Source: VRUE01 sp963703235
GTDB taxonomy: Bacteria; Actinomycetota; Thermoleophilia; Solirubrobacterales; 70-9
NCBI GenBank assembly: GCA_963703235.1
Contig: OY969802.1
Location: 2,416,431 to 2,480,430, forward strand
DNA length: 64,000 nucleotides
Reading direction: 5' to 3'
In this document: piece after piece, positions 16,104-25,525 of the stretch
How positions within the stretch are numbered: the first letter of the stretch is position 1
Layout of the letters: each line of letters opens with the position of its first letter
The notes under the pieces: model-generated
Databases searched by the model: none
Told to the model about the DNA's origin: nothing
Seen by the model: the letters and a program-made list of their open reading frames with translations, nothing else
Position numbers and translations under genes: made by a program

Positions 16104-16955
16104 GTGAAGCTGCTGGTGACAGGCGCCGGCGGCATGCTGGGCAGGGACGTGATGCTGGCGGCGGGCAACGCCGGCCACGAGGTCGTTGGCTTCGGCCACC
16201 CGGAGCTCGACGTCTGCGACCACGCGGCCGTCGTCGAGAAGGTCGAGGCCGAGCGCCCCGACGTGGTGATCAATTGCGCTGCCTGGACCGACGTCGACGG
16301 CGCCGAGGAGGCGGCGGAGGCGACGATGGCTGTCAACGCCGAGGGCGCGGGGGCCGTGGCGGCGGCAGCGGCGGCCGCGGGCGCGACGGTGGTCTACGTC
16401 TCCAGCGACTACGTCTTCGACGGCGCCAAGGGATCCCCCTATGTGGAGACCGACCAGACGGCGCCGCTCTCGGTCTACGGGCGCAGCAAGCTGGCCGGCG
16501 AGGAGGCCACCGCGGCGGCGAACAAACGTCACTTCATCGTCCGCTCCGCCGGGCTGTTCGGGATCGGCGGCTCGAACTTCGTCGAGACGATGCTGCGCCT
16601 GGCCGTCGACCACGGCGAGGTCCTCGTCGTCCGCGACCAGGTCACCTCGCCTACGTACACGTGGCACCTTGCCTTCGGCATCGTGCGCCTGATCGAGGGC
16701 GTCGAGTACGGCATCCACCACATGGCCGCCGCCGGAGCCTGCTCCTGGTACGAGTTCGCGCGGGAGATCTTCGAGCAGGGCAGGGTCGAGTGCCGGGTGC
16801 TCTCGGCGACGACGGAGATGCTGGGCCGCCCGGCGCCCCGCCCGCCCTACTCGGCGCTCGTCAGCGGGCGTGAGCATCCGATCGAGCTGCCCTCCTGGCA
16901 GGATGGGCTGGCGGGCTACCTGGCGCAGCGCCAAACGGAGAAGGAGGCAGCATGA
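16104..16955 (+). CDS. rmlD: dTDP-4-dehydrorhamnose reductase
   Basis: The final NADPH-dependent step of dTDP-L-rhamnose synthesis. It shows the Rossmann motif LLVTGAGGMLGRD, INCAAWTDVDGAE, YVSSDYVFDG and the catalytic SVYGRSKLAGE (YxxxK), plus the sugar-binding VRDQVTSPTYTWHL region. GTG 16104 follows the rmlA stop directly. Its end overlaps the rmlB start by ATGA, so translation is probably coupled. Confidence 0.95.
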   Translation: MKLLVTGAGGMLGRDVMLAAGNAGHEVVGFGHPELDVCDHAAVVEKVEAERPDVVINCAAWTDVDGAEEAAEATMAVNAEGAGAVAAAAAAAGATVVYVSSDYVFDGAKGSPYVETDQTAPLSVYGRSKLAGEEATAAANKRHFIVRSAGLFGIGGSNFVETMLRLAVDHGEVLVVRDQVTSPTYTWHLAFGIVRLIEGVEYGIHHMAAAGACSWYEFAREIFEQGRVECRVLSATTEMLGRPAPRPPYSALVSGREHPIELPSWQDGLAGYLAQRQTEKEAA

Positions 16956-17935
16956 GGATCCTGGTGACCGGCGCCGCCGGCTTCATCGGCTCGACCTACG
17001 TGCGCCTGGTCGGCGAGGAGCACCAGGTGAGGGTGCTGGACAAGCTCACCTACGCGGGGCGGCGCGAGAACCTGCCGGAGGGGACCGAGCTGGTGGTCGG
17101 CGGCATTGAGGACCCCGAGGCGGTGCGAGAGGCGATGGACGGCTGCGACGCGGTCGTCAACTTCGCCGCCGAGTCGCACGTCGATCGCTCGATCGACGAT
17201 CAGGACGCCTTCGCCCGCACCCACGTGATCGGCACCGGGGTCCTCCTCGACGTCGCCCGCGAGCTCGGCGTCGGCCGTTACCTCCAGGTCTCGACCGACG
17301 AGGTCTACGGCTCGATCGAGTCGGGGTCGTTCACCGAGGCCTCGCCGCTCGACCCCTCCTCGCCCTACTCGGCGACCAAGGCGGCGGGCGACCTGCTCGT
17401 CTCCGCCCACTTCCACACCTACGGCATCGAGGCCTCGATCTGCCGCGGCTCCAACAACTACGGTCCCCGTCAGTATCCGGAGAAGCTGATTCCGCTGATT
17501 GTGCTGAACGCGATCCACGGAGATTCGCTGCCGGTGTACGGCGACGGCCGCCAGGTGCGCAACTGGCTCTACGTCGAGGACTTCTGCCGCGGCATCCACA
17601 CCGTGCTGATGGACGGTCGGCCCGGCGAGGCCTATAACGTCGGCGGTCCCGACGAGTGCGAGAACATCGAGGTGGTGAAGCGGGTGATCGAGCTGAGCGG
17701 CGCCGACGAGTCGCTGATCGAGTACGTGCAGGACCGCCCCGGCCACGATCGCCGCTACTCGCTGGGCAGCGAGAAGATCCGCGACGAACTCGGATGGGAG
17801 GCGCGGGTGCGCTTCGACGAGGGCCTCGAGCGAACTGTTCAGTGGTACCGCGACAACGAGGATTGGTGGGCGCCGATTCGCTCCGGCGAGTATCGCGAGT
17901 ACTACGAGAAGCAGTACGGCAGAGCCCTCGGCTGA
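16952..17935 (+). CDS. rmlB: dTDP-glucose 4,6-dehydratase
   Basis: The second step of the rhamnose pathway, acting on dTDP-glucose. Features are VTGAAGFIGSTYVRL (NAD-binding), NFAAESHVDRSI, STDEVYGSIESG with the catalytic Asp-Glu pair, YSATKAAGDLLV (YxxxK) and RGSNNYGPRQYPEKLIP. At 327 aa the length is standard. It overlaps rmlD by 4 nt and rmlC by 1 nt (TGATG). Confidence 0.97.
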   Translation: MRILVTGAAGFIGSTYVRLVGEEHQVRVLDKLTYAGRRENLPEGTELVVGGIEDPEAVREAMDGCDAVVNFAAESHVDRSIDDQDAFARTHVIGTGVLLDVARELGVGRYLQVSTDEVYGSIESGSFTEASPLDPSSPYSATKAAGDLLVSAHFHTYGIEASICRGSNNYGPRQYPEKLIPLIVLNAIHGDSLPVYGDGRQVRNWLYVEDFCRGIHTVLMDGRPGEAYNVGGPDECENIEVVKRVIELSGADESLIEYVQDRPGHDRRYSLGSEKIRDELGWEARVRFDEGLERTVQWYRDNEDWWAPIRSGEYREYYEKQYGRALG

Positions 17936-18483
17936 TGCCGCGGCGGCTGCCGAGCGAGCTCGACGGCGTGGTCCTGCTCGAGCCCGAGGTGCACGGCGAC
18001 GAGCGCGGCTTCATGGTCGAGACCTACCGGCGCGACGCCTGGGCAGAGCTGGGCGTCGAGGTCGAGTTCGTCCAGCAGAACCACTCGCGCTCCGTGCGCG
18101 GCACCCTGCGCGGGCTCCACTTCCAGACCGAGCCGGGCCAGGCCAAGCTGGTCCGCTGCCCGCGCGGCCGCATCTTCGACGTCGCCGTCGACCTGCGCCG
18201 CGGCTCGCCCACCTACGGCCAGTGGGAGGGCCACGTCCTCGACGACGAGCGCCACCGCCAGCTCTTCGTCCCGGCCGGCTTCGGCCACGGCTTCGCCGTG
18301 CTCAGCGAGATCGCAGACGTCGCCTACCAGCTCTCCAGCCTCTACGACCCCGCCACCGAGGCCGGCATCGCCTGGGACGACCCCGACGTCGGCGTCGAGT
18401 GGCCCGTCGAAGCGCCTCTGCTCAGCGAGCGCGACAAGTCGGCTCCGCGCCTCGCTGAGGTCGCCGACCGTCTGCCTTTCTAG
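17935..18483 (+). CDS. rmlC: dTDP-4-dehydrorhamnose 3,5-epimerase
   Basis: The third rhamnose-pathway enzyme. The cupin fold is shown by ELDGVVLLEPEVHGDERGFM, VQQNHSRSVRGTLRGLHFQ (catalytic His), AKLVRCPRGRIFDVAVDLR, and FVPAGFGHGFAVLSEIADVAYQ. It ends with the usual GIAWDDPDVGVEWP. The ATG overlaps the rmlB stop as TGATG. The 182-aa length is normal. The stop codon forms part of a TAGGAT hexamer 9 nt before the next gene. Confidence 0.95.
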   Translation: MPRRLPSELDGVVLLEPEVHGDERGFMVETYRRDAWAELGVEVEFVQQNHSRSVRGTLRGLHFQTEPGQAKLVRCPRGRIFDVAVDLRRGSPTYGQWEGHVLDDERHRQLFVPAGFGHGFAVLSEIADVAYQLSSLYDPATEAGIAWDDPDVGVEWPVEAPLLSERDKSAPRLAEVADRLPF

Positions 18484-18495
18484 GATGCCCGCCTT

Positions 18496-20208
18496 ATGAG
18501 TTGGCAGCCACCGGCCATGCGTGTGCACCTGTCTGAAAAAACGACGGCGCGACTCCCGTTCGTGCTGCTCGCCGTGAGCGGGGTGCTCGCGGCGACCCTC
18601 ATCCTTTTCGTCAATCGAACCGGAATTTTCTATTTCGACGAGTGGCACTGGTTCGAGGGGGCGGCACACCTCGACGCCACGAAGCTGTTCGAGTCCGACA
18701 ACGGGCACCTCGTCTTCGTGCCTCGAGTCATCTATTACGTGGTGCTGGACGCTCTTGGCACCCATTACCTGCCGTTCAAGCTGATCAACGTCGCGCTTGT
18801 CTTCACCGTTTCCCTGCTCTTCTTCCTTCTTGCCAGGCGTCGCGTCGGGGACTGGCTGGCGCTGGTTCCCGCGGTGTTCCTGATGTGCTTCGGCAGTGCC
18901 TGGGACGTGCTTGCCTCCGGCATCGGGATCAACTTCAATCTTGGCGTTGCATGTGGCCTCGGGGCTTTTCTCGCCCTCGAGCGTCGCACCCTCGCCGCGG
19001 ACCTCCTCGCCGGTGGGTTGATCGGCGTCGGCCTCGCCTCTCAGTCGGGCGTGATCGCGATCGGCCTGGGTGGAATCGCGATGCTGATAGGCCAGGGCAG
19101 GTGGCGTCGCATCTGGGTGATGCTGATTCCGCTCGTGCTGTATGGAATCTGGAATGTCCTCACCCCGGACATGTATGGCGGGGAGGTGACGGCCGAACAC
19201 ATTGCCAAGCTCCCATCCTCGCTCTTCGATTCGGCTTCGGCGGCGGTAGCCACGACGACGGGCCTCTTTCCGCCGGGCTTCCCACTGGGGCTTCCCGAAA
19301 CCGACATCACCCTCGGAAGGCCACTGGCAGCCGCAGCGATCGTAGGGCTCGTCTACCTGCTGTTGACGCAGCGACGGTTTACGGTGCGTTTCGTCTCATG
19401 TAGCACTGTGGTTCTGTTCCTGTGGGTGTCGCTTGCGGTGGTCGGTCGCAATCCCGGTACCGGCAGGTACAGCCTCACTGTCCTGCCATTCATGTTCCTT
19501 GCACTGTTCGAGCTGGTCGCCGGACGGTCGCTCCGCTGGCGGCATTGGGCGATGATCGGCGCCGTCTTCATTCTCGGCCTGATCCCGAACCTGTACGCGC
19601 TGAAGAACGGTGGGGCAGTACTGCGATACCACGGTGAATTCAACAGGGGCGCCGTGACGGCGCTCGAGTTGCAGGCGACCCGAGCCGAAGCCAACCCAGA
19701 CGTCGCCGAAGGCGCCATCTCGTTCTTTTCTGCCTCGGCCGATCCCTACAGCTCGGACATGATCTACGTGACGCCGAACGAGTACCTGAGAGCGGCCAGG
19801 GAGTTTGGGTCGGCTGGCTATCCGGTCGCCGACCTGGCGACTGCGCCCGAGTACGCGCGGGAAGCGGCGGACCGCATCCTGCTGGCGGTTCTCGAGCCGC
19901 GGCTGACCTCATCCACCTCCAGCTCCAAAACGGGAGCTGGCTGCGTGAGGTTGCCGGGCTCCGCTTCTCTCGTAGTGCCATCCCGCGGACTGACCGTTCA
20001 GGCGTCGTCCGCAGGGGCCGAAGTACGGCTGCGTCGATTCGCCGCGGTCCCGGTGGGCGCGCCCCTGGTCCTCCAGGCCCATTCCGGAGGAACCCTGTCG
20101 CTTCCAGGCGACGAGTCGCCACAGCCGTGGACCGCCGAGGTGACCTCCACCGCTCCCGTGGTGGCGTGTCCGCAGCCTGGCCAGGACCCGATCGAGATCG
20201 TGGGATGA
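18496..20208 (+). CDS. Polytopic GT-C-like membrane protein with DEW motif (paralogue 1)
   Basis: The 570-aa protein has about 10 to 12 membrane helices. Directly after the first helix is IFYFDEWHWFEGAAHLD, an acidic loop resembling the DD/DE metal site of GT-C glycosyltransferases. Later blocks are VPRVIYYVVLDALG and GTGRYSLTVLPFMFLALFEL, then a soluble C-terminal part of about 180 residues. It is clearly related to the convergent gene at 20230-21951. A role in transferring a sugar from a polyprenyl carrier is inferred from topology and neighbours. Codon use is somewhat less biased than in the rml genes. TAGGAT lies 9 nt upstream of ATG 18496. Confidence 0.75.
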   Translation: MSWQPPAMRVHLSEKTTARLPFVLLAVSGVLAATLILFVNRTGIFYFDEWHWFEGAAHLDATKLFESDNGHLVFVPRVIYYVVLDALGTHYLPFKLINVALVFTVSLLFFLLARRRVGDWLALVPAVFLMCFGSAWDVLASGIGINFNLGVACGLGAFLALERRTLAADLLAGGLIGVGLASQSGVIAIGLGGIAMLIGQGRWRRIWVMLIPLVLYGIWNVLTPDMYGGEVTAEHIAKLPSSLFDSASAAVATTTGLFPPGFPLGLPETDITLGRPLAAAAIVGLVYLLLTQRRFTVRFVSCSTVVLFLWVSLAVVGRNPGTGRYSLTVLPFMFLALFELVAGRSLRWRHWAMIGAVFILGLIPNLYALKNGGAVLRYHGEFNRGAVTALELQATRAEANPDVAEGAISFFSASADPYSSDMIYVTPNEYLRAAREFGSAGYPVADLATAPEYAREAADRILLAVLEPRLTSSTSSSKTGAGCVRLPGSASLVVPSRGLTVQASSAGAEVRLRRFAAVPVGAPLVLQAHSGGTLSLPGDESPQPWTAEVTSTAPVVACPQPGQDPIEIVG

Positions 20209-20232
20209 CCCGCCGGCAGGTCTCGCGGGTCA
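20206..20232. terminator. Bidirectional hairpin between convergent paralogues
   Basis: TGACCCGC (20206-20213) pairs with GCGGGTCA (20225-20232). The arms contain the stop codons of both converging genes. Confidence 0.55.
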
Positions 20233-21951
20233 GCGAATCGCGCAGATGGTGAGCGGGTCGTCGGCTTCGATCGCCCACGGCAGTCGCGCGCTGTCGGCCG
20301 GGATGCCCAGCAGGGTCGGTCTCTGGCCCGCGAGTGCGCCAAGCGCCACTGCCTGTCCGTCGGCGAAGCGGCGCAGGGAGACGGTCGTCGGCTCGTCGGC
20401 GACGAGAACTGCGCCCCCGCGCGGCAGCGCCGCTCCCACCCCGCCGCCCGGCAGCGGTTCCGCACTCCTGCAGTCCCGACCGCGCCGCGCGGACGGCTCG
20501 AGGCGGAGGCGCAGCATCCGCACCAGCACTTCGTCGGCACCCTGCCTGACTTTCTCGTCCAGCTCGGCGATCTCGGCCGGCGAGTAGCCGAGGGGGCCGT
20601 AGCGCTCCGATAGTTCGAGATAGCCCTGGACTGGCATGGTAAGCGCGCCGGCGGGCGAGGCCTCCGGCGTGTGGACAGCGGGGTTGAAGCCGGGGTCGGC
20701 GTTCTCGCCGGCGAGGTCCATGAGGCCGACGTAGGCAAGATTGCGCGGTGCGTGGTAGGCGATCGCCTCACGGCCGTCCTGGAAGCGGGGGAGGTTGCCG
20801 AGGATCCCCAGCAGCGTCAGGCCGAGGACGATCGCGACGCCGCGCCGGCCGAGGCGGGCCCGTCGGGCAGCCTCACTCGCCAGCAGCGCCAGTGCGACGG
20901 CGCCAGGGTAGATGTAGCGTGGCTCGCCTGGCGCGCGCCCGTCGACGAGGACCAGGCCTTGGCTGGTCCAGAGGGCGAAGAGGACGGCGGCGGTTGCCCA
21001 GAGCATCGCCGGGATCGGGCCGCTGCGGGCGAGGCGACGGGCGAGGACGTAGATGACGGCGACCTCGACCGCGGCGATCGCAAGCGTCGCCGCCAGCTGC
21101 GGCAGCGCGACCTCTTGCAGGAAGAGGTAGGTGCCGGGCCCGGGGGCGAGCGTGCCCGAACGGCCGAAGAGGGCGCTGGCGGTGAGGGCCAGCGAGTCGA
21201 CCCAGTAGAAGGGAACGGCTGGAACGTTGGCCAGCTCGGGCCCCCCCGAGGTCCCGTACTTCTGCGCCCAGATTCGCCAGGCGCCGTAGAGGACAAGCGG
21301 GACGAGGAAAACGTAGGCGCGGCGGAAGCGCTCGGGCGTGAGCAGGATCGCGACGGCGAGGCCGGCGAGGAAGGCGATGCCGATCGAGAAGAAGGCCAGC
21401 GAGAGGCAAGCGAGGATGGTGGCGGCGACGTCGCCGCGACGATCGCCGCGGTCGACAGCGGCCAGGGCGCCGACGCCGAAGGCGAGCGAGTAGAGGGCTT
21501 GCACTCCGATCAGCGGCTGCAGCAAGATCACCGCGCCGGTGCCGAGAAACATCGGCACCATCGCCGGGGCCAGCGCCACGATCGGGCCGAGCCGCGGCCG
21601 GGCGAAGGCGTAGACAGCGCCGCCGCAGGCGATCACCCCGATCGCCTCGGCGATCGCGAAGGGGGTCATCGAGGTCCCCCAAAGAGAGAGAAAGAGGTCG
21701 GTCACGAGCAGCGGCCCCACCATGAGGTGCTGGTTGATCGGGCGCAGCAGGTCGTTCAGGGAGGCATCGCCGGCGGCGCCGAGCCAACTCCATTCGTCGC
21801 TCATGAAGATGGTGTCGCGCTCCAGCCAGAGGATCAGCGCGGCGGCGGCGAGCATCGCCAGCAGCAACGCCAGCAGCCCGACCGCATTCTGGTTCAGCCC
21901 GCCGAGCCGCCACGTCGCCTCGCCGGAGCCCTGCTGTTGCGAGCGGTACAT
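20230..21951 (-). CDS. Polytopic GT-C-like membrane protein with DEW motif (paralogue 2)
   Basis: About 573 aa, with a topology matching the gene at 18496-20208: a first helix (LLALLLAMLAAAALILWL), then TIFMSDEWSWLGAAGDASLND, INQHLMVGPLLVTDLFLSLWG, ten or so further helices and a soluble C-terminus that ends in a beta-rich segment (VSLRRFADGQAVALGALAG). The two likely arose by duplication and inversion or separate recruitment. ATG 21951 (MYRSQQQGSG) is preferred, since the longer ATG at 22020 adds an odd segment; TAGACT lies 11 nt upstream of 21951. Function is inferred as glycan transfer at the outer membrane face. Confidence 0.72.
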   Translation of the reverse strand: MYRSQQQGSGEATWRLGGLNQNAVGLLALLLAMLAAAALILWLERDTIFMSDEWSWLGAAGDASLNDLLRPINQHLMVGPLLVTDLFLSLWGTSMTPFAIAEAIGVIACGGAVYAFARPRLGPIVALAPAMVPMFLGTGAVILLQPLIGVQALYSLAFGVGALAAVDRGDRRGDVAATILACLSLAFFSIGIAFLAGLAVAILLTPERFRRAYVFLVPLVLYGAWRIWAQKYGTSGGPELANVPAVPFYWVDSLALTASALFGRSGTLAPGPGTYLFLQEVALPQLAATLAIAAVEVAVIYVLARRLARSGPIPAMLWATAAVLFALWTSQGLVLVDGRAPGEPRYIYPGAVALALLASEAARRARLGRRGVAIVLGLTLLGILGNLPRFQDGREAIAYHAPRNLAYVGLMDLAGENADPGFNPAVHTPEASPAGALTMPVQGYLELSERYGPLGYSPAEIAELDEKVRQGADEVLVRMLRLRLEPSARRGRDCRSAEPLPGGGVGAALPRGGAVLVADEPTTVSLRRFADGQAVALGALAGQRPTLLGIPADSARLPWAIEADDPLTICAIR

Positions 21952-22067
21952 CGGCGCGCCGCAGTCTAACCGGGCCCACGGCTGGGCCAGGGGCCCGGCC
22001 AAGAGCGCCGTGATGGCCAATAGAATGCGCCTACTCGGCGTCCCGAGCGGCGAGACCGAGGCGCCCG

Positions 22068-23177
22068 ATGTCCGCAGATACGACAGTCCTCTTCAGCAAC
22101 GTGCGCGCTGACCACCTGGTGCAGCGCCATCACTACGTGGCCCGCTGGCTGGCCGGGCGCGGCCGGACGATCTGGTTCGACACGCTCGGCTCGCGCAACC
22201 CCCGCCCGGCGGACCTGCGACGGATCGGCGGCGAGCGGGCGGGGCAGAGCCCGGCGACGCTGCTGCCGGGGGTCGAGATCGCCAAGCCGCGCTTCGTGCC
22301 GGTCTTCGGCCGGCCCTTCTACGGCCTCAACCGGCGCCTGCTGGAAAGGCAGCTCGACGATCTCGGGGTCGTTACCGCCGAGAGCACGGCCTGGGTCTAC
22401 CTGCCGCACCCGGTCATCCTCGGCCTGCTGCGCAAGCGCAGCTGGGGCCGGGTCGTCTTCGACCTCTGCGACGACATCGACGACATGGTTGTCCACCCCT
22501 CGCTGCGCGCGGGGGAGGCGGAGATGCTGCGCAGCGCCGACGTCGTCTTTGCCACCGCCGAGGCGCTGGTCGAGAAGGCGCGCCGGGTTCGCGATGACGT
22601 CCACTACGTGCCCAACGGGGTCGACGGGGCGCGCTTCGGCGGGGTGTTCGAGCCGACCGGGAAGCTGCGCCGGGTGCTGTACGTCGGCGCGATCTACGAG
22701 TGGCTCGACGAAGACCTGATCGCCGCGGTGGCGGCAGGCCGTCCTGACCTGGAATTCCGGATCGTCGGCCCGCTGCGGCGCCCACTTCCCCAGCTCAGCC
22801 GCATGGCCAACGTCTCGATTCCGGGCCCTGTCGCAGCCGAGGACGTGCCGAAGGAGATCGCGGCCGCGCAGCTCTGCATCATCCCCTTCCGCCCCGGCCC
22901 GCTGACCGAAGCGACCGACCCGCTGAAGCTCTACGAGGCGCTGATCGCCGGCCGCCCGGTGCTCGCCACCGCCCTGCACCAGGGCGAGCGGTTCGCGCCC
23001 GCGGTGCGGCTGGAGCGCGACTCGGCCGGCTGGCTGCAGGCGCTCGCCGACCTCGACAGCGGCGCCTGGTCGTTCGACGCCGACGCCCTGCGCGAGCGGG
23101 TCGCGCGGGAGGAGGACTGGCGGGAGCGGTTTGCGCGCATGGAGCGCGTCCTCGGTGCGGAGGCGGTCTCGGCGTGA
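22068..23177 (+). CDS. GT4-like glycosyltransferase
   Basis: The 369-aa protein has a GT-B outline. The N-terminal domain (TTVLFSNVRADHLVQRHHYVARWL) leads to RVVFDLCDDIDDMVVHPSL and VFATAEALVEKARRVRDDVHYVPNGVDGARF. The C-terminal donor domain has VLYVGAIYEWLDEDLI, the IVGP turn, and CIIPFRPGPLTEATDPLKLYEALIAGRPVLAT, the E-x7-E-like signature. It probably adds a sugar to the growing glycan in the cytoplasm. Its end overlaps the epimerase start by GTGA. Confidence 0.88.
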   Translation: MSADTTVLFSNVRADHLVQRHHYVARWLAGRGRTIWFDTLGSRNPRPADLRRIGGERAGQSPATLLPGVEIAKPRFVPVFGRPFYGLNRRLLERQLDDLGVVTAESTAWVYLPHPVILGLLRKRSWGRVVFDLCDDIDDMVVHPSLRAGEAEMLRSADVVFATAEALVEKARRVRDDVHYVPNGVDGARFGGVFEPTGKLRRVLYVGAIYEWLDEDLIAAVAAGRPDLEFRIVGPLRRPLPQLSRMANVSIPGPVAAEDVPKEIAAAQLCIIPFRPGPLTEATDPLKLYEALIAGRPVLATALHQGERFAPAVRLERDSAGWLQALADLDSGAWSFDADALRERVAREEDWRERFARMERVLGAEAVSA

Positions 23178-24262
23178 GGGTCGGGATCGTGCTTGGGACG
23201 CGTCCCGAGATCATCAAGCTGGCGCCGGTGATCGAAGAGGTCGGCAGCCGCTCGCTCGAGCGCACGGTGATCCACACCAACCAGCACTACGACTGGGAGA
23301 TGGACGCGCAGTTCTTCGAGGAGATGGAGCTGCCGGCGCCCGATCTCAACCTCGGCGTCGGCTCCGGTCGCCACGGCGCCCAGACCGCCCAGATGCTGGC
23401 CGCGATCGAGCTGGCGGTCGAAGAGCGCGAGCTGACCCACGTGATCGTCCAGGGCGACACCAACTCCGGCCTCGCCGGGGCGCTGGCGGCGGCGAAGCTG
23501 CTGCGCAGCGTGGCCCACGTCGAGGCGGGCCTGCGCAGCTACGACATGCGGATGCCCGAGGAGCTCAACCGGCGCCTGATCGACCACATCTCCCACGACC
23601 TCTTCCCGCCGACCGCGATCGCCCACTCGGTGCTGACCGGCGAGTCGGTGCCGGGCCGCGTCCACGACCCCAGCGGCAACACCGTGGTCGACGCTGTCCT
23701 GCGCTATGCCCCGCGCAGCGCCGTCCCGCTCGGGGAGCGCGAGGCGCGGATCTTGCTGACCCTGCACCGGCCCGAGAACGTCGACCACGAGGATGTCCTG
23801 CGCTCGATTCTGGCCGGGGTCGAGCGGGTCGCCGAGCAGGCGCGGCTCGACGTCGTTTTCCCGGCCCACCCGCGCACCCGCGAGCGCCTGACCCAGTTTG
23901 GCATCGACCTGCCGCCCCGGATCGAGCTGGCGCCGCTGCAGTCCTTCCGCGAGCTGCTCGCCCTGCAGGCGGGCTCCCGCCTCGTGATGACGGACTCCGG
24001 CGGGGTGCAGGAGGAGGCCTGCGTGCTCGGGTCGCCCTGCGTCGTGCTGCGGACGCACACCGACCGCCCGGAGACGATCGAGGTCAGCGCCAGCCGTCTC
24101 GCCGGCGTGGAGCGCGAGGCGATCGCCGCCGCCGGCGAGGCGATGCTGGCGCTGGATCGCATCGACTGGGACCAGCCCTTCGGCGATGGCAGCTCGAGCC
24201 GCCGCATCGTCGACGCCCTCGTCGCCGCCGATCCCGTCGCAACCGCCGGCATCTCGGACTGA
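23174..24262 (+). CDS. wecB: UDP-N-acetylglucosamine 2-epimerase (non-hydrolysing)
   Basis: The enzyme interconverts UDP-GlcNAc and UDP-ManNAc for surface polysaccharides. Motifs are VGIVLGTRPEIIKLAPVIEE, TNQHYDWEMDAQFF, VQGDTNSGLAGALAA, HVEAGLRSYDMRMPEELNR, LLTLHRPENVDHED, VMTDSGGVQEEACVLG and VVLRTHTDRPETIE, in the usual order. The 362-aa length is standard. GTG 23174 overlaps the preceding gene by 4 nt. Confidence 0.95.
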   Translation: MRVGIVLGTRPEIIKLAPVIEEVGSRSLERTVIHTNQHYDWEMDAQFFEEMELPAPDLNLGVGSGRHGAQTAQMLAAIELAVEERELTHVIVQGDTNSGLAGALAAAKLLRSVAHVEAGLRSYDMRMPEELNRRLIDHISHDLFPPTAIAHSVLTGESVPGRVHDPSGNTVVDAVLRYAPRSAVPLGEREARILLTLHRPENVDHEDVLRSILAGVERVAEQARLDVVFPAHPRTRERLTQFGIDLPPRIELAPLQSFRELLALQAGSRLVMTDSGGVQEEACVLGSPCVVLRTHTDRPETIEVSASRLAGVEREAIAAAGEAMLALDRIDWDQPFGDGSSSRRIVDALVAADPVATAGISD

Positions 24263-24296
24263 GACCGCTCCCGGCGCCGGCCCGCTGGCAGGTGGG

Positions 24297-24302
24297 TACC
24301 CT
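24297..24302 (+). promoter_or_regulatory. TACCCT -10-like element, leaderless start
   Basis: TACCCT is 6 nt (gcttcg) before ATG 24309. There is no Shine-Dalgarno sequence. Confidence 0.5.
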
Positions 24303-24308
24303 GCTTCG

Positions 24309-25466
24309 ATGCGGTCAGCGTCGCCATCGCGGATTCACTCGATGGACGCCCTGCGCGCCTCGACGATGCTGCTGTTGGTTCCGGTGCACGCGGCGCAGCT
24401 GTCCGCGATCAACGGCCACGAGGGAGCCTGGGCGACGATCGTCTACTGGGTGGTCCATGTCTTTCGCCTGCCGCTCTTCTTCGCCATGTCGGGCTTCTTC
24501 CTGGCGTTTCTGCTGACGCACAAGGGGCTGAGCAGAACCGCCCGCAACCGGACCCTGCGCATCGTCGTGCCCCTGCTGGTCGGCCTGATCACGTTGATGC
24601 CGTTGACCCTCTTCCTCGCCCAGCAGACCGGGATCGCTCTCTCGAACGACGGCGTCCCGGAGGGCAACCCGTTCACCTTCGAGCCCGGCTTCCTCTGGTT
24701 CCTCTGGTACCTGCTGATCGTCGACGGCCTAGCGGTCTCCCTCTACCTCGGCGCGCCGGGGCTCCTGCGGGCGGCGGGAGCTCGGCTTCGCCACCTGCTC
24801 GCCCGGCCACCGGGCGGCATCCTCTTGCTGGCGGTGCCGACCGCGATCGCGATCTGGCCCGAGGCCAGCTGGACGGTGGCCTCGCCGGCGGACTCTTACA
24901 TCCCAGACCTGCCGGCGCTCGCCTACTACACGCTCTTCTTCGCCCTCGGGGCGACCCTGTTCGCCCATCGCGACCTGGTGGCCGAGGCCAACCGCAACGC
25001 CTGGCGCTGGGCGGGCTGCGCGGTCGCCACGGCTGTGCCGGCCGGCCTTCTCTTCACCTTCCACAACTCGGCCGAGTGGGGCTCGAACCCAGTCGTCCAC
25101 GGCGCCGCCCTGCTGATCTACGCGGTCGCAACCTGGACCAGCCTGATCGCCCTCGTCGGGCTCGCCGACCGCTACCTGAACCGGCCGCGGCCGGCGCTGC
25201 GCTGGCTCGCCGACTCCTCCTACTGGATCTACCTCTCGCACATGCCGGCGATGGTCCTGATCGCGGCGCTGGCCGGAACGATGGCGCTCGGCACCACGCC
25301 GCAGTTCGTCCTCCTCACCGGCTTCTCGCTCGCCTTCTCGATCCTCACCTACCCGCTCTTCGTCCGCTACACGGCGATCGGCCGCGTCCTCAACGGCCCC
25401 CGCGAGCGCCCCCGCCCCCGCCTCGCCTCCCGCCCGCGCCCCGTGCCGCGGGAAGCGCCGGGATGA
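24309..25466 (+). CDS. Acyltransferase 3 family membrane protein (paralogue 1)
   Basis: The 385-aa protein has about ten membrane helices. The N-terminal signature is RIHSMDALRASTMLLLVPVHAAQ with the conserved Arg and His. Further on are VFRLPLFFAMSGFFLAFLL, NRTLRIVVPLLVG and the late ADSSYWIYLSHMPAMVL. Such enzymes O-acylate sugars during or after glycan synthesis. A close paralogue is at 56534-57697. The Arg/Pro-rich tail is unremarkable. A strong hairpin follows the gene. Confidence 0.9.
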   Translation: MRSASPSRIHSMDALRASTMLLLVPVHAAQLSAINGHEGAWATIVYWVVHVFRLPLFFAMSGFFLAFLLTHKGLSRTARNRTLRIVVPLLVGLITLMPLTLFLAQQTGIALSNDGVPEGNPFTFEPGFLWFLWYLLIVDGLAVSLYLGAPGLLRAAGARLRHLLARPPGGILLLAVPTAIAIWPEASWTVASPADSYIPDLPALAYYTLFFALGATLFAHRDLVAEANRNAWRWAGCAVATAVPAGLLFTFHNSAEWGSNPVVHGAALLIYAVATWTSLIALVGLADRYLNRPRPALRWLADSSYWIYLSHMPAMVLIAALAGTMALGTTPQFVLLTGFSLAFSILTYPLFVRYTAIGRVLNGPRERPRPRLASRPRPVPREAPG

Positions 25467-25469
25467 ACC

Positions 25470-25525
25470 GCCGCCGGCGGGCCTGAAACAGGGCTCCAGG
25501 CGACCGGAATCGGCCCGCCGGCGGC
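25470..25525. terminator. Bidirectional hairpin with 14-bp perfect stem
   Basis: GCCGCCGGCGGGCC (25470-25483) pairs with GGCCCGCCGGCGGC (25512-25525). It lies between the stops of two converging genes. Confidence 0.65.
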
